Positions 1 to 6,148 of a DNA stretch of 64,000 nt are shown here, in pieces; position 1 is the first letter of the stretch, and every line of letters starts with the position of its first letter. The notes under the pieces were generated by a model. That model saw only the letters and a program-made list of their open reading frames with translations, did no database searches and was not told the origin of the DNA. This DNA is from a virus. A program made the position numbers and the translations under genes. The stretch is from IMG/VR virus record IMGVR_UViG_3300009130_000028, positions 1-64,000 of that record; one strand, given 5' to 3'.

Positions 1-149
1 TTATTGTTGCTCATCTTATCTCTTATAATGTATATTATACTCCATAAGAATCCTATAGTAATAGCTACCGTAGGAAAAGTTATGATTAATGATAGTGAAC
101 ATATTATTAACACTGTCCAAGCTATAAACTTACCTTGTTCGTCTTTCAT
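1..149 (-). CDS. Small membrane protein, 3' end cut by window edge
   Basis: An ATG at 149-147 opens a frame that runs off the left edge after 49 codons. The product has a short charged N-terminus (MKDEQGKF) followed by two hydrophobic stretches, about residues 9-24 and 26-43, so it is probably a small membrane protein. Its start overlaps the stop of the upstream gene as ATGA, which suggests translational coupling. No family was recognised. Confidence 0.6.
   Translation of the reverse strand, partial: MKDEQGKFIAWTVLIICSLSLIITFPTVAITIGFLWSIIYIIRDKMSNN
87..102. repeat. 16-bp dispersed repeat, second copy
   Basis: TAATGATAGTGAACAT, identical to 54710-54725. Here it lies inside the first minus-strand gene. 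Confidence 0.6.
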
Positions 150-301
150 AGTTCTATTATTCTAATTAACTTGTTGCCTATGTATTCGTTGATAGTATTA
201 TCTGTTGAGCGTAGTAATGCTACACGATAGTTGGGTGTGAAGCATTTTATTCCGTTGCTTATGTATTCGTAGTGGAATACTGGTTCATCGTTATTCTTCA
301 T
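146..301 (-). CDS. Hypothetical protein, 51 aa
   Basis: A complete frame from ATG (301-299) to TGA. The TGA overlaps the ATG of the next gene, the spacing seen throughout this early cluster. The product is polar with scattered aromatic residues and ends LIRIIEL. No domain was recognised. It is supported by its fit between neighbours rather than by similarity. Confidence 0.6.
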   Translation of the reverse strand: MKNNDEPVFHYEYISNGIKCFTPNYRVALLRSTDNTINEYIGNKLIRIIEL

Positions 302-356
302 CTTTTGTTATACAGTTTTCTTTGCATAGTGGGCATCTATCGTAGTCTTTATACAT
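291..356 (-). CDS. Possible 21-aa Cys-containing microprotein
   Basis: A short frame, MYKDYDR then CPLCKENC, that overlaps the next start by 11 nt. The frame stays open upstream of the ATG and includes another Cys-Cys pair there, so the true start may be a non-ATG codon giving a four- or five-Cys zinc knuckle. It is too short to be sure it is translated. Confidence 0.35.
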   Translation of the reverse strand: MYKDYDRCPLCKENCITKDEE

Positions 357-381
357 TGTTACCCCACAGCAGTTGCTATAG

Positions 382-636
382 TTATTTGTTGTCTGAATTG
401 TTTGAATGCAGTTCTTTGTACACATCTACTATTTCATTATATGTTTCTATTGCTTCTGTTAAGTCGTTTGTGTCTGTACCTATTATGATTTCGTTGTCTT
501 TCCACACATAATATGTTTGCTCTAGCCTCTTTTTATTTTTATCCCATACTGGACAGTGGCTTTCTTTAAGTTTTATTGTACAGAGTTCTCTATTGTATGT
601 ATCTGTGATGATATATGTTTTTATTCCTTTACTCAT
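382..636 (-). CDS. Hypothetical early protein, 84 aa
   Basis: The frame runs from ATG at 636 to TAA at 382. It is a charged, soluble-looking protein with a beta-rich N-terminal half (GIKTYIITDTYN) and a helical C-terminal half (DLTEAIETYNEIVDVYKELH). Two Cys residues do not form a CxxC. Its first bases overlap the end of the 44-aa gene upstream, consistent with one leftward operon. Function unknown. Confidence 0.7.
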   Translation of the reverse strand: MSKGIKTYIITDTYNRELCTIKLKESHCPVWDKNKKRLEQTYYVWKDNEIIIGTDTNDLTEAIETYNEIVDVYKELHSNNSDNK

Positions 637-763
637 CTTTTTGTATTGTTATGGTTACTTTCATTCCTGTTGCTTCTTCAAATGCATATTCAAGTTCTTC
701 TGCTATGCATTCAAGGTCATATACTTTGTTATTGTTTTCATCATCATAATGGTATAATCCCAT
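629..763 (-). CDS. Hypothetical early protein, 44 aa
   Basis: Read directly from the minus strand: ATG at 763-761, TAA at 631-629. The product starts MGLYHYDDENN, has an acidic helix (CIAEELEYAFEEATG) and ends in a beta-like strand (MKVTITIQKDE). It overlaps the next gene by 8 nt (ATGAGTAA). It is a small soluble protein of unknown role. Confidence 0.6.
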   Translation of the reverse strand: MGLYHYDDENNNKVYDLECIAEELEYAFEEATGMKVTITIQKDE

Positions 764-782
764 AGAGATGTGAAGAATTTGA

Positions 783-1106
783 TTAATGTATGCACTCATA
801 ATTCAAGTACTCTATTTGTAGGTTTTTCTTTCTTGCTAAATGATACACACTACTGTATTCGCTGTTGTATCCTAATTCAAATTGATTTTCAATTAGATGA
901 TACTTATTTAAGTAGTTTTGTAATAGCTTTCGTAAAACCAGTTGCTTGTAGAATGGTAGTCTTGGTGCTAGTAAGCAGCATTTCTTTATAAAGTTATTGT
1001 GCTTACCTTTAATGCAGCTACCTTCTTTTAATTGTATTTCATCGAAGTGATGATTCCATCCAGGTATTAGATGGATAATGTATATTGGGTGCTTTTCTTC
1101 TTTCAT
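783..1106 (-). CDS. Hypothetical early protein, 107 aa
   Basis: The frame runs from ATG at 1106 and starts only 3 nt after the upstream stop. It begins MKEEKHPIYIIHLIPGWNHHFDE and has a Lys-rich middle with a CC pair and many Tyr and Leu residues. There is no transmembrane segment and no recognised family. Confidence 0.7.
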   Translation of the reverse strand: MKEEKHPIYIIHLIPGWNHHFDEIQLKEGSCIKGKHNNFIKKCCLLAPRLPFYKQLVLRKLLQNYLNKYHLIENQFELGYNSEYSSVYHLARKKNLQIEYLNYECIH

Positions 1107-1109
1107 AAT

Positions 1110-1607
1110 TTATTTATTAGCATCGTCAGAGTTTATGACTACAGCAGGTATTTTGCCTTCATCTTTGTTCTCATCTATTTGCTTTTTTAATGTACCAAAT
1201 ACACCATCCCAATATTTTTCTTCTTTTTTGGTTAGTTTCTTTGGCTTGTGTTTAGACCAATCTTTGAAATAGATAGTTACGTATTGAGGATATATAAGTA
1301 CGTAGTTATATTTCTCTACTCCTTTGCATCCATTCTCTTTGTTATGTTCGGCTGCGCCTATCCAAGCATAGCCTTCTTGAGATGTTTCTGTTTCTATTCC
1401 AATGACTCTGCCTTTCCATTTTTCATATCGACCTTCCTTGAAATCTTTTTCTTCGTATAGTTCTATAGATTTTCTTGGAAACGAATGACATCTGGATAAG
1501 AATTGGTTGATATAATTGTTTTCATACTCATTGTATTCTGAAAGTCTGCAATGACCGCAATTACAATCCTTATCGTGACCTTCAGGTTTTTCATTTAACT
1601 TTTTCAT
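1110..1607 (-). CDS. Hypothetical protein with N-terminal Cys/His cluster, 165 aa
   Basis: Residues 11-20 (HDKDCNCGHC) form a compact Cys/His cluster that could bind zinc or another metal. The rest is a charged globular region (WKGRVIGIETETSQEGYAW, then IYFKDWSKHKPKKL) with a helical C-terminus. Its start overlaps the preceding gene's stop by 4 nt (ATGA). Function is unknown; host-targeting early protein is only a guess from position. Confidence 0.7.
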   Translation of the reverse strand: MKKLNEKPEGHDKDCNCGHCRLSEYNEYENNYINQFLSRCHSFPRKSIELYEEKDFKEGRYEKWKGRVIGIETETSQEGYAWIGAAEHNKENGCKGVEKYNYVLIYPQYVTIYFKDWSKHKPKKLTKKEEKYWDGVFGTLKKQIDENKDEGKIPAVVINSDDANK

Positions 1608-1915
1608 ATTTCTCTAAGATTTTTTTGAATTGCTAGGTATAGCTTTTCGGATATATCTTCTGACATAACTCTATATCCTTTTTCTTTGGTAAATTTTTCG
1701 GCTTCTTCATATGTATGAAACCCAACAAAGATTCTTTCTTTTGTATACTTATTGCTATTGTGATATGGTTTAATTGTATATACATTCCATTCAAAACTTT
1801 CTATTAGTGGTGCTTTAGAGTAACTTGAATTGATTTCACAATTTAATAAGTTAATAGATGCAGGAGGATTATATCGTAATTCTATCCATGCTTCGGGTTT
1901 ATTAAATTTCTCCAT
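1604..1915 (-). CDS. Hypothetical early protein, 103 aa
   Basis: Starts MEKFNKPEAW. The middle contains a stretch typical of small alpha/beta folds (IFVGFHTYEEAEKFTKEKGY), in which a strand is followed by a helix, similar in style to many phage DUF-type proteins. It is preceded by the AT-rich junction element shared with the next three upstream genes. No family was recognised. Confidence 0.7.
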   Translation of the reverse strand: MEKFNKPEAWIELRYNPPASINLLNCEINSSYSKAPLIESFEWNVYTIKPYHNSNKYTKERIFVGFHTYEEAEKFTKEKGYRVMSEDISEKLYLAIQKNLREI

Positions 1916-1928
1916 AATTTATATTATT
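1916..1928 (-). repeat. Early-gene junction element copy 1
   Basis: Minus-strand AATAATATAAATT directly before an early ATG. It is one of four near-identical AACAATATAAATTAT sequences at consecutive early gene junctions (others at 2270, 2665 and 3108). Possibly a translation-enhancing AT-rich leader. Confidence 0.55.
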
Positions 1929-2269
1929 GAGTTTGCTATTCTTTTATATCCTTCTTCCTTAAGCATTTTTGTAAAGCTGTCTATATCTGAATATTCTGTA
2001 AAATACTTACATCCTCCTACCACATCACACGCTACATTATGACAGCAGCTTATGTCAAGTATTCTTCCTTCGTATTCAGGAGGAATAGATGAGAACTGTG
2101 AGTAAGGTTCAAAGACTCCTATACAAAAAGTTTTAATTTCAAAATATACACTTAATGACATGCTTGTATCATCATTATAATAAAATACTTGTTGCTCTAA
2201 TGGAATATTATTTTCTATACAATACTCATGTATTCTTAATCTATCTTCTACTGTTTGTAGTTGCTCCAT
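1919..2269 (-). CDS. Hypothetical early protein, 116 aa
   Basis: Starts MEQLQTVEDRLRIHEYCIENNIPLEQQ. It contains five Cys residues, one cluster being DISCCHNVACDVVGGC, and a C-terminal helix (IDSFTKMLKEEGYKRIA). The Cys cluster could bind metal but matches no known motif spacing. The conserved AACAATATAAATTAT junction lies immediately before its ATG. Confidence 0.7.
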   Translation of the reverse strand: MEQLQTVEDRLRIHEYCIENNIPLEQQVFYYNDDTSMSLSVYFEIKTFCIGVFEPYSQFSSIPPEYEGRILDISCCHNVACDVVGGCKYFTEYSDIDSFTKMLKEEGYKRIANSII

Positions 2270-2282
2270 AATTTATATTGTT
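2270..2282 (-). repeat. Early-gene junction element copy 2
   Basis: Minus-strand AACAATATAAATT, then ATGGAG. It lies outside the coding frames here, so its conservation is not explained by protein sequence. Confidence 0.55.
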
Positions 2283-2664
2283 AAGATTGCATTGGTTCTT
2301 CTAGGGAAATTATCCAGTCTTCTGTTTTTAGTGTGTCACTAATATGTTTAAAGGCATCCTTTATGGTTTTAAATCTATTGCCACAGTACCAGAATAGATA
2401 ATCATCTTTTTTAGATAGGTCAAAGCCTCCTTCAAATCCATAGTAACTTCCGTTCCATAGACGAATAACATATCTAGTAGGTAGTTTATGAATGTAAGGA
2501 TGTAATTTCTCTCTATATTCCTCATAATCTTCTACTTCCTTGTTGCCAATAAATAGTTTACCTTCTTTTGTTATCTCTACATCAGGAAACTTTTCATTAG
2601 TTACCTGAATACAATATGAATGTACTATAGTATCTTCATATATTAATATGTCTTTTGTTTCCAT
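2281..2664 (-). CDS. Hypothetical early protein, 127 aa
   Basis: Starts METKDILIYEDTIVHSYCI. It is rich in Tyr, Trp and Phe (VIRLWNGSYYGFEGGFDLS, then YLFWYCGNRF), followed by a helix ending in ISLEEPMQS. The start overlaps the stop of the upstream gene as TAATG. There is no membrane segment and no recognised domain. Confidence 0.7.
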   Translation of the reverse strand: METKDILIYEDTIVHSYCIQVTNEKFPDVEITKEGKLFIGNKEVEDYEEYREKLHPYIHKLPTRYVIRLWNGSYYGFEGGFDLSKKDDYLFWYCGNRFKTIKDAFKHISDTLKTEDWIISLEEPMQS

Positions 2665-3107
2665 TATAATTTTATATTGTTTTTGTATTGCTCTAAATTT
2701 CCATATCTTATGTAGTTTTCTTTTGGGTTTTTGAAATCTTTTAATACATCTTCAATAACCTCTTTGTCATCTTTATAGCAAATTATTCCTCCGTTTGTTG
2801 ATGCCCAATGTACATTGTCATTTAATAATTTGCCTTGAATTACAATGCATTCCTTGGGTGGAGTTCCTTGTTTGATATATAGATTAACTTCATAAAGATA
2901 ATTATCGTGTTGCAGTGAATGAAGATTATCTCCTAGTGTATTTATGTTTGCTAGAACTACATCATATCCAGCATCTTTTTCTGCTTTTCCATGTAAGAAA
3001 TAGCTTCCAAATATGTGAACAGTTTCTGGCATTACTGTGTCATCGTTGTCGTCATCACCACTCCAATAGTTAGCATATATGTTCGCTTCATTTTTATCTA
3101 TTTCCAT
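2664..3107 (-). CDS. Hypothetical early protein, 147 aa
   Basis: Starts MEIDKNEANIYANYWSGDDDNDD, an acidic N-terminus. A mixed alpha/beta body follows (VHIFGSYFLHGKAEKDAGYD, then YLYEVNLYIKQG and ECIVIQGKLL), and the protein ends NNIKL. The stop and the next start are fused as TAATG. No family was recognised; the acidic face could suit a protein- or DNA-mimic role but this is untested. Confidence 0.7.
   Translation of the reverse strand: MEIDKNEANIYANYWSGDDDNDDTVMPETVHIFGSYFLHGKAEKDAGYDVVLANINTLGDNLHSLQHDNYLYEVNLYIKQGTPPKECIVIQGKLLNDNVHWASTNGGIICYKDDKEVIEDVLKDFKNPKENYIRYGNLEQYKNNIKL
2665..2682 (-). repeat. Early-gene junction element copy 3
   Basis: Minus-strand AACAATATAAAATTATA, then ATGGAA. 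Here the element also codes the last residues of the upstream gene (NNIKL, stop). Confidence 0.55.
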
Positions 3108-3499
3108 TATAATTTATATTGTTCTATTTGCTCTATGGGCATAAAGATTTGTTTCTCAAAGCCCTCTTGTTTAAAGTATAAGAATTTACCAACTGCAAGT
3201 ATAACTGATACTGGTACTTTGTATGTTCCATATTCATCAGTTAGTAATACATATTCAAACTTCTTGCCTGTTGATAGTATGTGATAGTTGAAGCCATAGC
3301 TATTGTTCTTTCGAAATAGATGTTTCTTTCGTTTCTTTTCTATTTCAAGACATTTAGTCTCTGGGTTAACTTCTCCTATCTTTAGAGGTCGCTTACTCTT
3401 AGACCCTTTGAGGTCCAAGCTTATTACTATTTGATTTGGTGTGAGGGATTCAGCTATAATTACATTGCCTTGTCCATCATCCTTTTTAACTTTATACAA
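3107..3499 (-). CDS. Hypothetical early protein, 130 aa
   Basis: A basic, beta-rich protein (VIIAESLTPNQIVISLDLKG, then KFEYVLLTDEYGTYKVPVSV) with a very basic patch in the middle (EKKRKKHLFRKN). It ends EQYKL with the stop overlapping the next ATG (TAATG). The basic patch suggests nucleic-acid or ribosome contact but no domain was recognised. Confidence 0.7.
   Translation of the reverse strand: MYKVKKDDGQGNVIIAESLTPNQIVISLDLKGSKSKRPLKIGEVNPETKCLEIEKKRKKHLFRKNNSYGFNYHILSTGKKFEYVLLTDEYGTYKVPVSVILAVGKFLYFKQEGFEKQIFMPIEQIEQYKL
3108..3124 (-). repeat. Early-gene junction element copy 4
   Basis: Minus-strand AACAATATAAATTATA, then ATGGAA. It codes the end of the upstream gene (EQYKL, stop). It differs from copy 3 by one base in the A-run. 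Confidence 0.55.
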
Positions 3500-3701
3500 T
3501 TGTAAAATGTGTTATTACAAATATAATCAATATTCTGGAGATAACATTCTCATAGTAGAAAGGACTTACATCTGATTTATCCTTTTCTTCTTGTTCCTTG
3601 ATTATTGATTCAATTTGTTTGTTTTTTTGCTTTCGTTTTCTTATCTTTCTGATTAGTTTGTCAGCATTGATGCTGACCTTTTGGATTATGTTCTTTGACA
3701 T
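3492..3701 (-). CDS. Small basic protein with C-terminal hydrophobic segment, 69 aa
   Basis: The N-terminal two thirds are a Lys/Arg/Glu-rich helix (IRKIRKRKQKNKQIESIIKE). The last 15 residues are hydrophobic (ISRILIIFVITHFTIV), which suggests a tail-anchored inner-membrane peptide. It overlaps the next gene by 8 nt. Function unknown. Confidence 0.55.
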   Translation of the reverse strand: MSKNIIQKVSINADKLIRKIRKRKQKNKQIESIIKEQEEKDKSDVSPFYYENVISRILIIFVITHFTIV

Positions 3702-3705
3702 CTTG

Positions 3706-3861
3706 TTAGAAAGTATAACAGTCGTTGCTTTTAGTTGTTTTCTTTACCTGAAAGGATTTAAAGTAGCAGTCTTCGTGACATACTGGTGTACCCTTTCTTT
3801 GATAGGTGGATGTTGAACATCCTATAAATATAAATATGAATGGTATTATATATTTTTTCAT
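3706..3861 (-). CDS. Small predicted lipoprotein, 51 aa
   Basis: The frame runs from ATG at 3861-3859 to TAA at 3708-3706. The N-terminus is a lipoprotein signal: MKKY, a hydrophobic run (IIPFIFIFIG) and Cys15 in the lipobox position, so processing would leave a 37-residue exported peptide. The mature part has three more Cys residues (28, 32 and 48). A strong terminator hairpin lies directly upstream of the start, so expression may depend on readthrough or a separate promoter. A role in superinfection exclusion is possible but only by analogy. Confidence 0.6.
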   Translation of the reverse strand: MKKYIIPFIFIFIGCSTSTYQRKGTPVCHEDCYFKSFQVKKTTKSNDCYTF

Positions 3862-3866
3862 TTGTT

Positions 3867-3902
3867 TAAAAATAAAGGGGGATACAGTTTCCCATACCCC
3901 CC
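3867..3902 (-). terminator. Rho-independent terminator (minus strand)
   Basis: On the minus strand a GGGGGGTAT arm (3902-3894) pairs with GTATCCCCC (3885-3877) around a loop of about 8 nt. The stem has five G-C pairs plus G-U and A-U pairs. A T-rich run (TTTATTTTT) follows. This would end transcripts of the 53-aa gene and everything upstream of it. Confidence 0.75.
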
Positions 3903-3908
3903 TGGTTG

Positions 3909-4070
3909 TTATGACAAGGACTTGGTTAAGTGTTGAGCCTTATCATCTAGATTAATTGTTAATAAATCATCATCATCGCACATTTGTACGGATTGATGTA
4001 TGATTGTAATTTCACGATTACTAGCTTTCAAACTAATAGAAGTGATAGTGAACGATGAATGTAGTCTCAT
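3909..4070 (-). CDS. Hypothetical early protein, 53 aa
   Basis: Read directly: ATG at 4070-4068, TAA at 3911-3909. The first half is Ser/Thr-rich and beta-like (SSFTITSISLKAS). A DDDD cluster sits near residue 34 and the C-terminus is soluble. It starts just after the stop of the 150-aa gene, and the terminator follows 7 nt after its stop. Function unknown. Confidence 0.6.
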   Translation of the reverse strand: MRLHSSFTITSISLKASNREITIIHQSVQMCDDDDLLTINLDDKAQHLTKSLS

Positions 4071-4071
4071 T

Positions 4072-4524
4072 TTATTTACTGTTTACGTTGTTATTTAATT
4101 CGATTAGATTCAGGTTCAATGTCTTTTTGGCTAAAGACGGTAGTTCATCTTTGACCTTGACAATCACTTCCTTGAATTTCAACGCTTTGCGATTACTCTT
4201 CATATCATATACACAGATATGGTTCTTCCTTCTGGGAAGTTCCTGTATTCTGTTGTTGTATTGAAATGGCAAGTTAAGCAGGTTGCAAAACTCTAGTGCA
4301 AATCTCTTTGCTTTGTCGAGTAGTCTCCCTTGTTTGTCGAAACGTCTTGCGTTGTTTTCTACAGTGTACACGACATTATGGTCGTTCGGTTGTATCAATA
4401 ATATTTGATACCCAAGCACATCACTTGTCTTGTTTGAATTAGCAAGAAAGTGGATAGGCTTTACTGTAATGAATGCTCCCTTATGTATTATTTTAAGGTA
4501 GTCTTTACGATTAATCTTTCTCAT
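4072..4524 (-). CDS. Hypothetical early protein, 150 aa
   Basis: A basic protein beginning MRKINRKDYLKIIHKGAFI. It has a beta-rich middle (YQILLIQPNDHNVVYTVENN), a helical segment (RLLDKAKRFALEFCNLLNLPF) and a basic C-terminal half. No family was recognised. It is the first larger gene left of the small-membrane-peptide pair. Confidence 0.7.
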   Translation of the reverse strand: MRKINRKDYLKIIHKGAFITVKPIHFLANSNKTSDVLGYQILLIQPNDHNVVYTVENNARRFDKQGRLLDKAKRFALEFCNLLNLPFQYNNRIQELPRRKNHICVYDMKSNRKALKFKEVIVKVKDELPSLAKKTLNLNLIELNNNVNSK

Positions 4525-4596
4525 TTTAGTTTAAGATTATGGACCGTAGTCCGTTAGTAATTAATTTAGAAAAAAAGCCAAAAGAAAAAAAGAACG

Positions 4597-4686
4597 CTAT
4601 ATGTTGGCTATCCATATTAGCACTGACACCATAGCATAATACCATAGTGTCCAGACAATGATTCGTTTTACATTTTCACTCATCAT
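4597..4686 (-). CDS. Single-pass membrane peptide, 29 aa
   Basis: The frame runs from ATG at 4686 (a second ATG follows at 4683) to TAG at 4599-4597. After MMSENVKR the rest is hydrophobic and Trp-rich (IIVWTLWYYAMVSVLIWIANI), one full transmembrane span. It lies between two other early genes on the same strand. Very short, so moderate confidence; a toxin or envelope-modifying peptide is conceivable. Confidence 0.5.
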   Translation of the reverse strand: MMSENVKRIIVWTLWYYAMVSVLIWIANI

Positions 4687-4712
4687 TATAGTTTTAAAGG
4701 TTAAACATTCAG

Positions 4713-4823
4713 TTAATTACCAGTTACTCCCCATACTATGAATAGGGTGAGTAGTGTTATCATTACTAGGATAAGAGACCATACTAATCCCCATAATTTA
4801 CGGATAAAGTCATCATTGTTCAT
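4713..4823 (-). CDS. Single-pass membrane peptide, 36 aa
   Basis: The frame runs from ATG at 4823-4821 to TAA at 4715-4713. The N-terminus MNNDDFIRKLWG is followed by one long hydrophobic span (LVWSLILVMITLLTLFIVWG). It overlaps the end of the upstream gene (4820) by 4 nt, so it fits the operon. With the 29-aa peptide next to it, this makes two adjacent single-span peptides. Confidence 0.55.
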   Translation of the reverse strand: MNNDDFIRKLWGLVWSLILVMITLLTLFIVWGVTGN

Positions 4824-5002
4824 AGCCTTACCCTCCTTGTAATAGTAACATTGTGGTCTTTGAGATTGTACTCTTCACCTTGTGGGTGACTTTCCATCTC
4901 TTTAATAAACGCACTAATGGTGGGTGCTTCGGATTGCTTAACAATCTTATCACCTCCAGGTATCTTAATGATATACTCCTGCATTTCACTAAAACAACTC
5001 AT
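4820..5002 (-). CDS. Hypothetical early protein, 60 aa
   Basis: The frame is open from a GTG at 5041, but the extra N-terminal residues are unlike the rest. The ATG at 5002 (MSCFSEMQEYIIKIPGGDK) or at 4984 (MQEYIIK) is more likely; 5002 is given here. The body is a small charged alpha/beta protein (AFIKEMESHPQGEEYNLKDH, then VTITRRVRL). No family was recognised. Confidence 0.55.
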   Translation of the reverse strand: MSCFSEMQEYIIKIPGGDKIVKQSEAPTISAFIKEMESHPQGEEYNLKDHNVTITRRVRL

Positions 5003-5125
5003 AGTTAATAACTGCCATAATACCGTTAGGTACACCTTCACAGCCTCAGGTTAGTTAGGGCAACAGATAAGATTAATCTCCTATCCACTTGCCATTATAA
5101 TCATAGGTGGCACAACGACTATTGC

Positions 5126-5323
5126 TTATGGATTGTATAGTTTGTGCATACAGTTAACATACGTTTCAGCTTGATTCTCAATCTCCCTAGATTTATCATA
5201 GAAGTCAACTGATATCTCTTTTAATATAAGCTTGTGTTCTTTACGCTTTTTCTTGCCATAATCATTAAGGGCATCTTTAAGCATTTCAAGCTCAGCCTCA
5301 TTTAATTTAATTGTTTGCTCCAT
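5126..5323 (-). CDS. Hypothetical helical protein, 65 aa
   Basis: Starts MEQTIKLNEAELEMLKDALNDYGKK and is almost entirely helical and charged, with heptad-like spacing (EIENQAETYVNCMHKLYNP at the end). It is probably a small helical-bundle protein. The 84 bp between it and the next gene downstream hold no convincing frame. The sequence just before its ATG (TAGGCATTTAT...TATGGA) is shared with the neighbouring upstream gene. Confidence 0.65.
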   Translation of the reverse strand: MEQTIKLNEAELEMLKDALNDYGKKKRKEHKLILKEISVDFYDKSREIENQAETYVNCMHKLYNP

Positions 5324-5340
5324 AATATAAATGCCTATCT

Positions 5341-5673
5341 CTAGGACTTATTAGTTAGATTCTTTTCTTTAACCTTATCCCAACAAAGTGCACAGAGAGT
5401 ATAGGTATTTCCCCAATCATCCAATTTTTCGTGTGATGTAGCAAGTGGCTTTCTTTGCTTACACCAATCACACCATACATACTTACCACGCTTTGTAGCT
5501 ATTTTATGATTAATTGAATGAGCTAACTCAAGCATCTCATCAATCTCATCATCGGTATACCACTTATTCTCTGAATCATCAGACCTACCTCTCATAAACT
5601 GTAAGTCAAGACCATTACTGTTAACAAGAGAAAGTATGTGGTTAACCTCCTTATCATTTAACACTACTTCCAT
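5341..5673 (-). CDS. Zinc-ribbon protein, first gene of the early operon, 110 aa
   Basis: The N-terminal half is helical and charged. Residues from about 69 carry two Cys pairs, CDWC and CALC, separated by 22 residues, the layout of a treble-clef or zinc-ribbon fold found in many phage DNA- or RNA-binding and host-interaction proteins. It is the promoter-proximal gene of the leftward cluster, with the repeat-rich non-coding region immediately upstream. The specific target is unknown. Confidence 0.7.
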   Translation of the reverse strand: MEVVLNDKEVNHILSLVNSNGLDLQFMRGRSDDSENKWYTDDEIDEMLELAHSINHKIATKRGKYVWCDWCKQRKPLATSHEKLDDWGNTYTLCALCWDKVKEKNLTNKS

Positions 5674-5724
5674 ACTAATAAATGCCTACTACTTTACTCA
5701 TAGGACTTTGTTTAATTAATAAAT

Positions 5725-5738
5725 TGGCTTCTAAGCCA
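5725..5738. repeat. Short palindrome/hairpin TGGCTT..AAGCCA
   Basis: A perfect 6-bp inverted repeat with a 2-nt centre (TGGCTTCTAAGCCA), about 50 bp upstream of the first early gene. It could be an operator, a hairpin promoter element of the kind used by phage virion polymerases, or chance. No adjacent T-run is strong enough for a terminator. Confidence 0.4.
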
Positions 5739-5957
5739 TTGAACTATCGTTTGTAGGGTAACTATCCAAATTATGAATTAAAGCCTTAAGATAGCTTTAA
5801 AATAAGTGTAAGGCTATAATTACCACTGCTATACATAACACCATTACCCAAGGAATGGGAGTATAAGCTTGTAGGCTTTACACACAAAAGACACAAGCCA
5901 AAGGAACAGAAAGCATTACTTATGATAGTGAATTTCTTTCTTTGGTGCTTATATAGT

Positions 5958-6063
5958 ACCTAGTGTATATAGTTATATATATATATATTACTTATATATA
6001 GTTATATAGTATATATAGTTATATAACCTAGGTATTTAAAACCTAGGTAGTGTAAACCTAGGT
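5958..6063. other. Candidate replication origin or control region: iterons plus AT-rich repeats
   Basis: Three exact copies of the palindrome ACCTAGGT occur at 6026-6033, 6041-6048 and 6056-6063, spaced exactly 15 bp. A degenerate fourth (ACCTAGTG) lies at 5958. Between them are three copies of TATATAGTTATATA at 5966-5979, 5995-6008 and 6012-6025 in an almost pure AT tract. Protein-binding iterons next to easily melted DNA are the usual layout of phage and plasmid origins. Multiple repressor operators would look similar. Neither use is proven. Confidence 0.45.
6026..6063. repeat. Three 15-bp-spaced ACCTAGGT palindromes
   Basis: The 15-bp units all begin ACCTAGGT and differ in the following 7 bp (atttaaa, agtgtaa, gggaaat). 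Each core is a perfect palindrome suited to a dimeric DNA-binding protein. They lie between the early operon and the 322-aa gene. The Cro-like protein encoded at 55,791-56,012 is one candidate binder. Confidence 0.7.
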
Positions 6064-6077
6064 GGGAAATTATTTAA

Positions 6078-6096
6078 GGCAATACTCTTGATTGCC
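6078..6096. repeat. Hairpin GGCAA...TTGCC
   Basis: A 5-bp stem with a 9-nt loop directly downstream (minus-strand sense) of the stronger hairpin at 6103-6131. Together they form a double-hairpin 3' end after the 322-aa gene. Confidence 0.4.
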
Positions 6097-6102
6097 ATAG
6101 CT

Positions 6103-6131
6103 CTCAGGGAGGATATCGCTTCCCCCCTGAG
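6103..6131 (-). terminator. Hairpin downstream of the 322-aa gene, possible terminator
   Basis: CTCAGGG pairs with CCCTGAG, and after one mismatch two more G-C pairs extend the stem; the loop is about 9 nt. It lies 17 bp past the stop of the minus-strand 322-aa gene. It lacks a T-run, so it may be an mRNA-stabilising 3' hairpin or a factor-dependent terminator rather than an intrinsic one. Confidence 0.5.
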
Positions 6132-6148
6132 ATGGTTGCTAGCCTAGT

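Noticed and set aside
5042-5125. Short minus-strand frame with SRCATYDYNGKWIGD-like product
   Set aside because: No start codon in frame and stops on both sides; at most a gene remnant.
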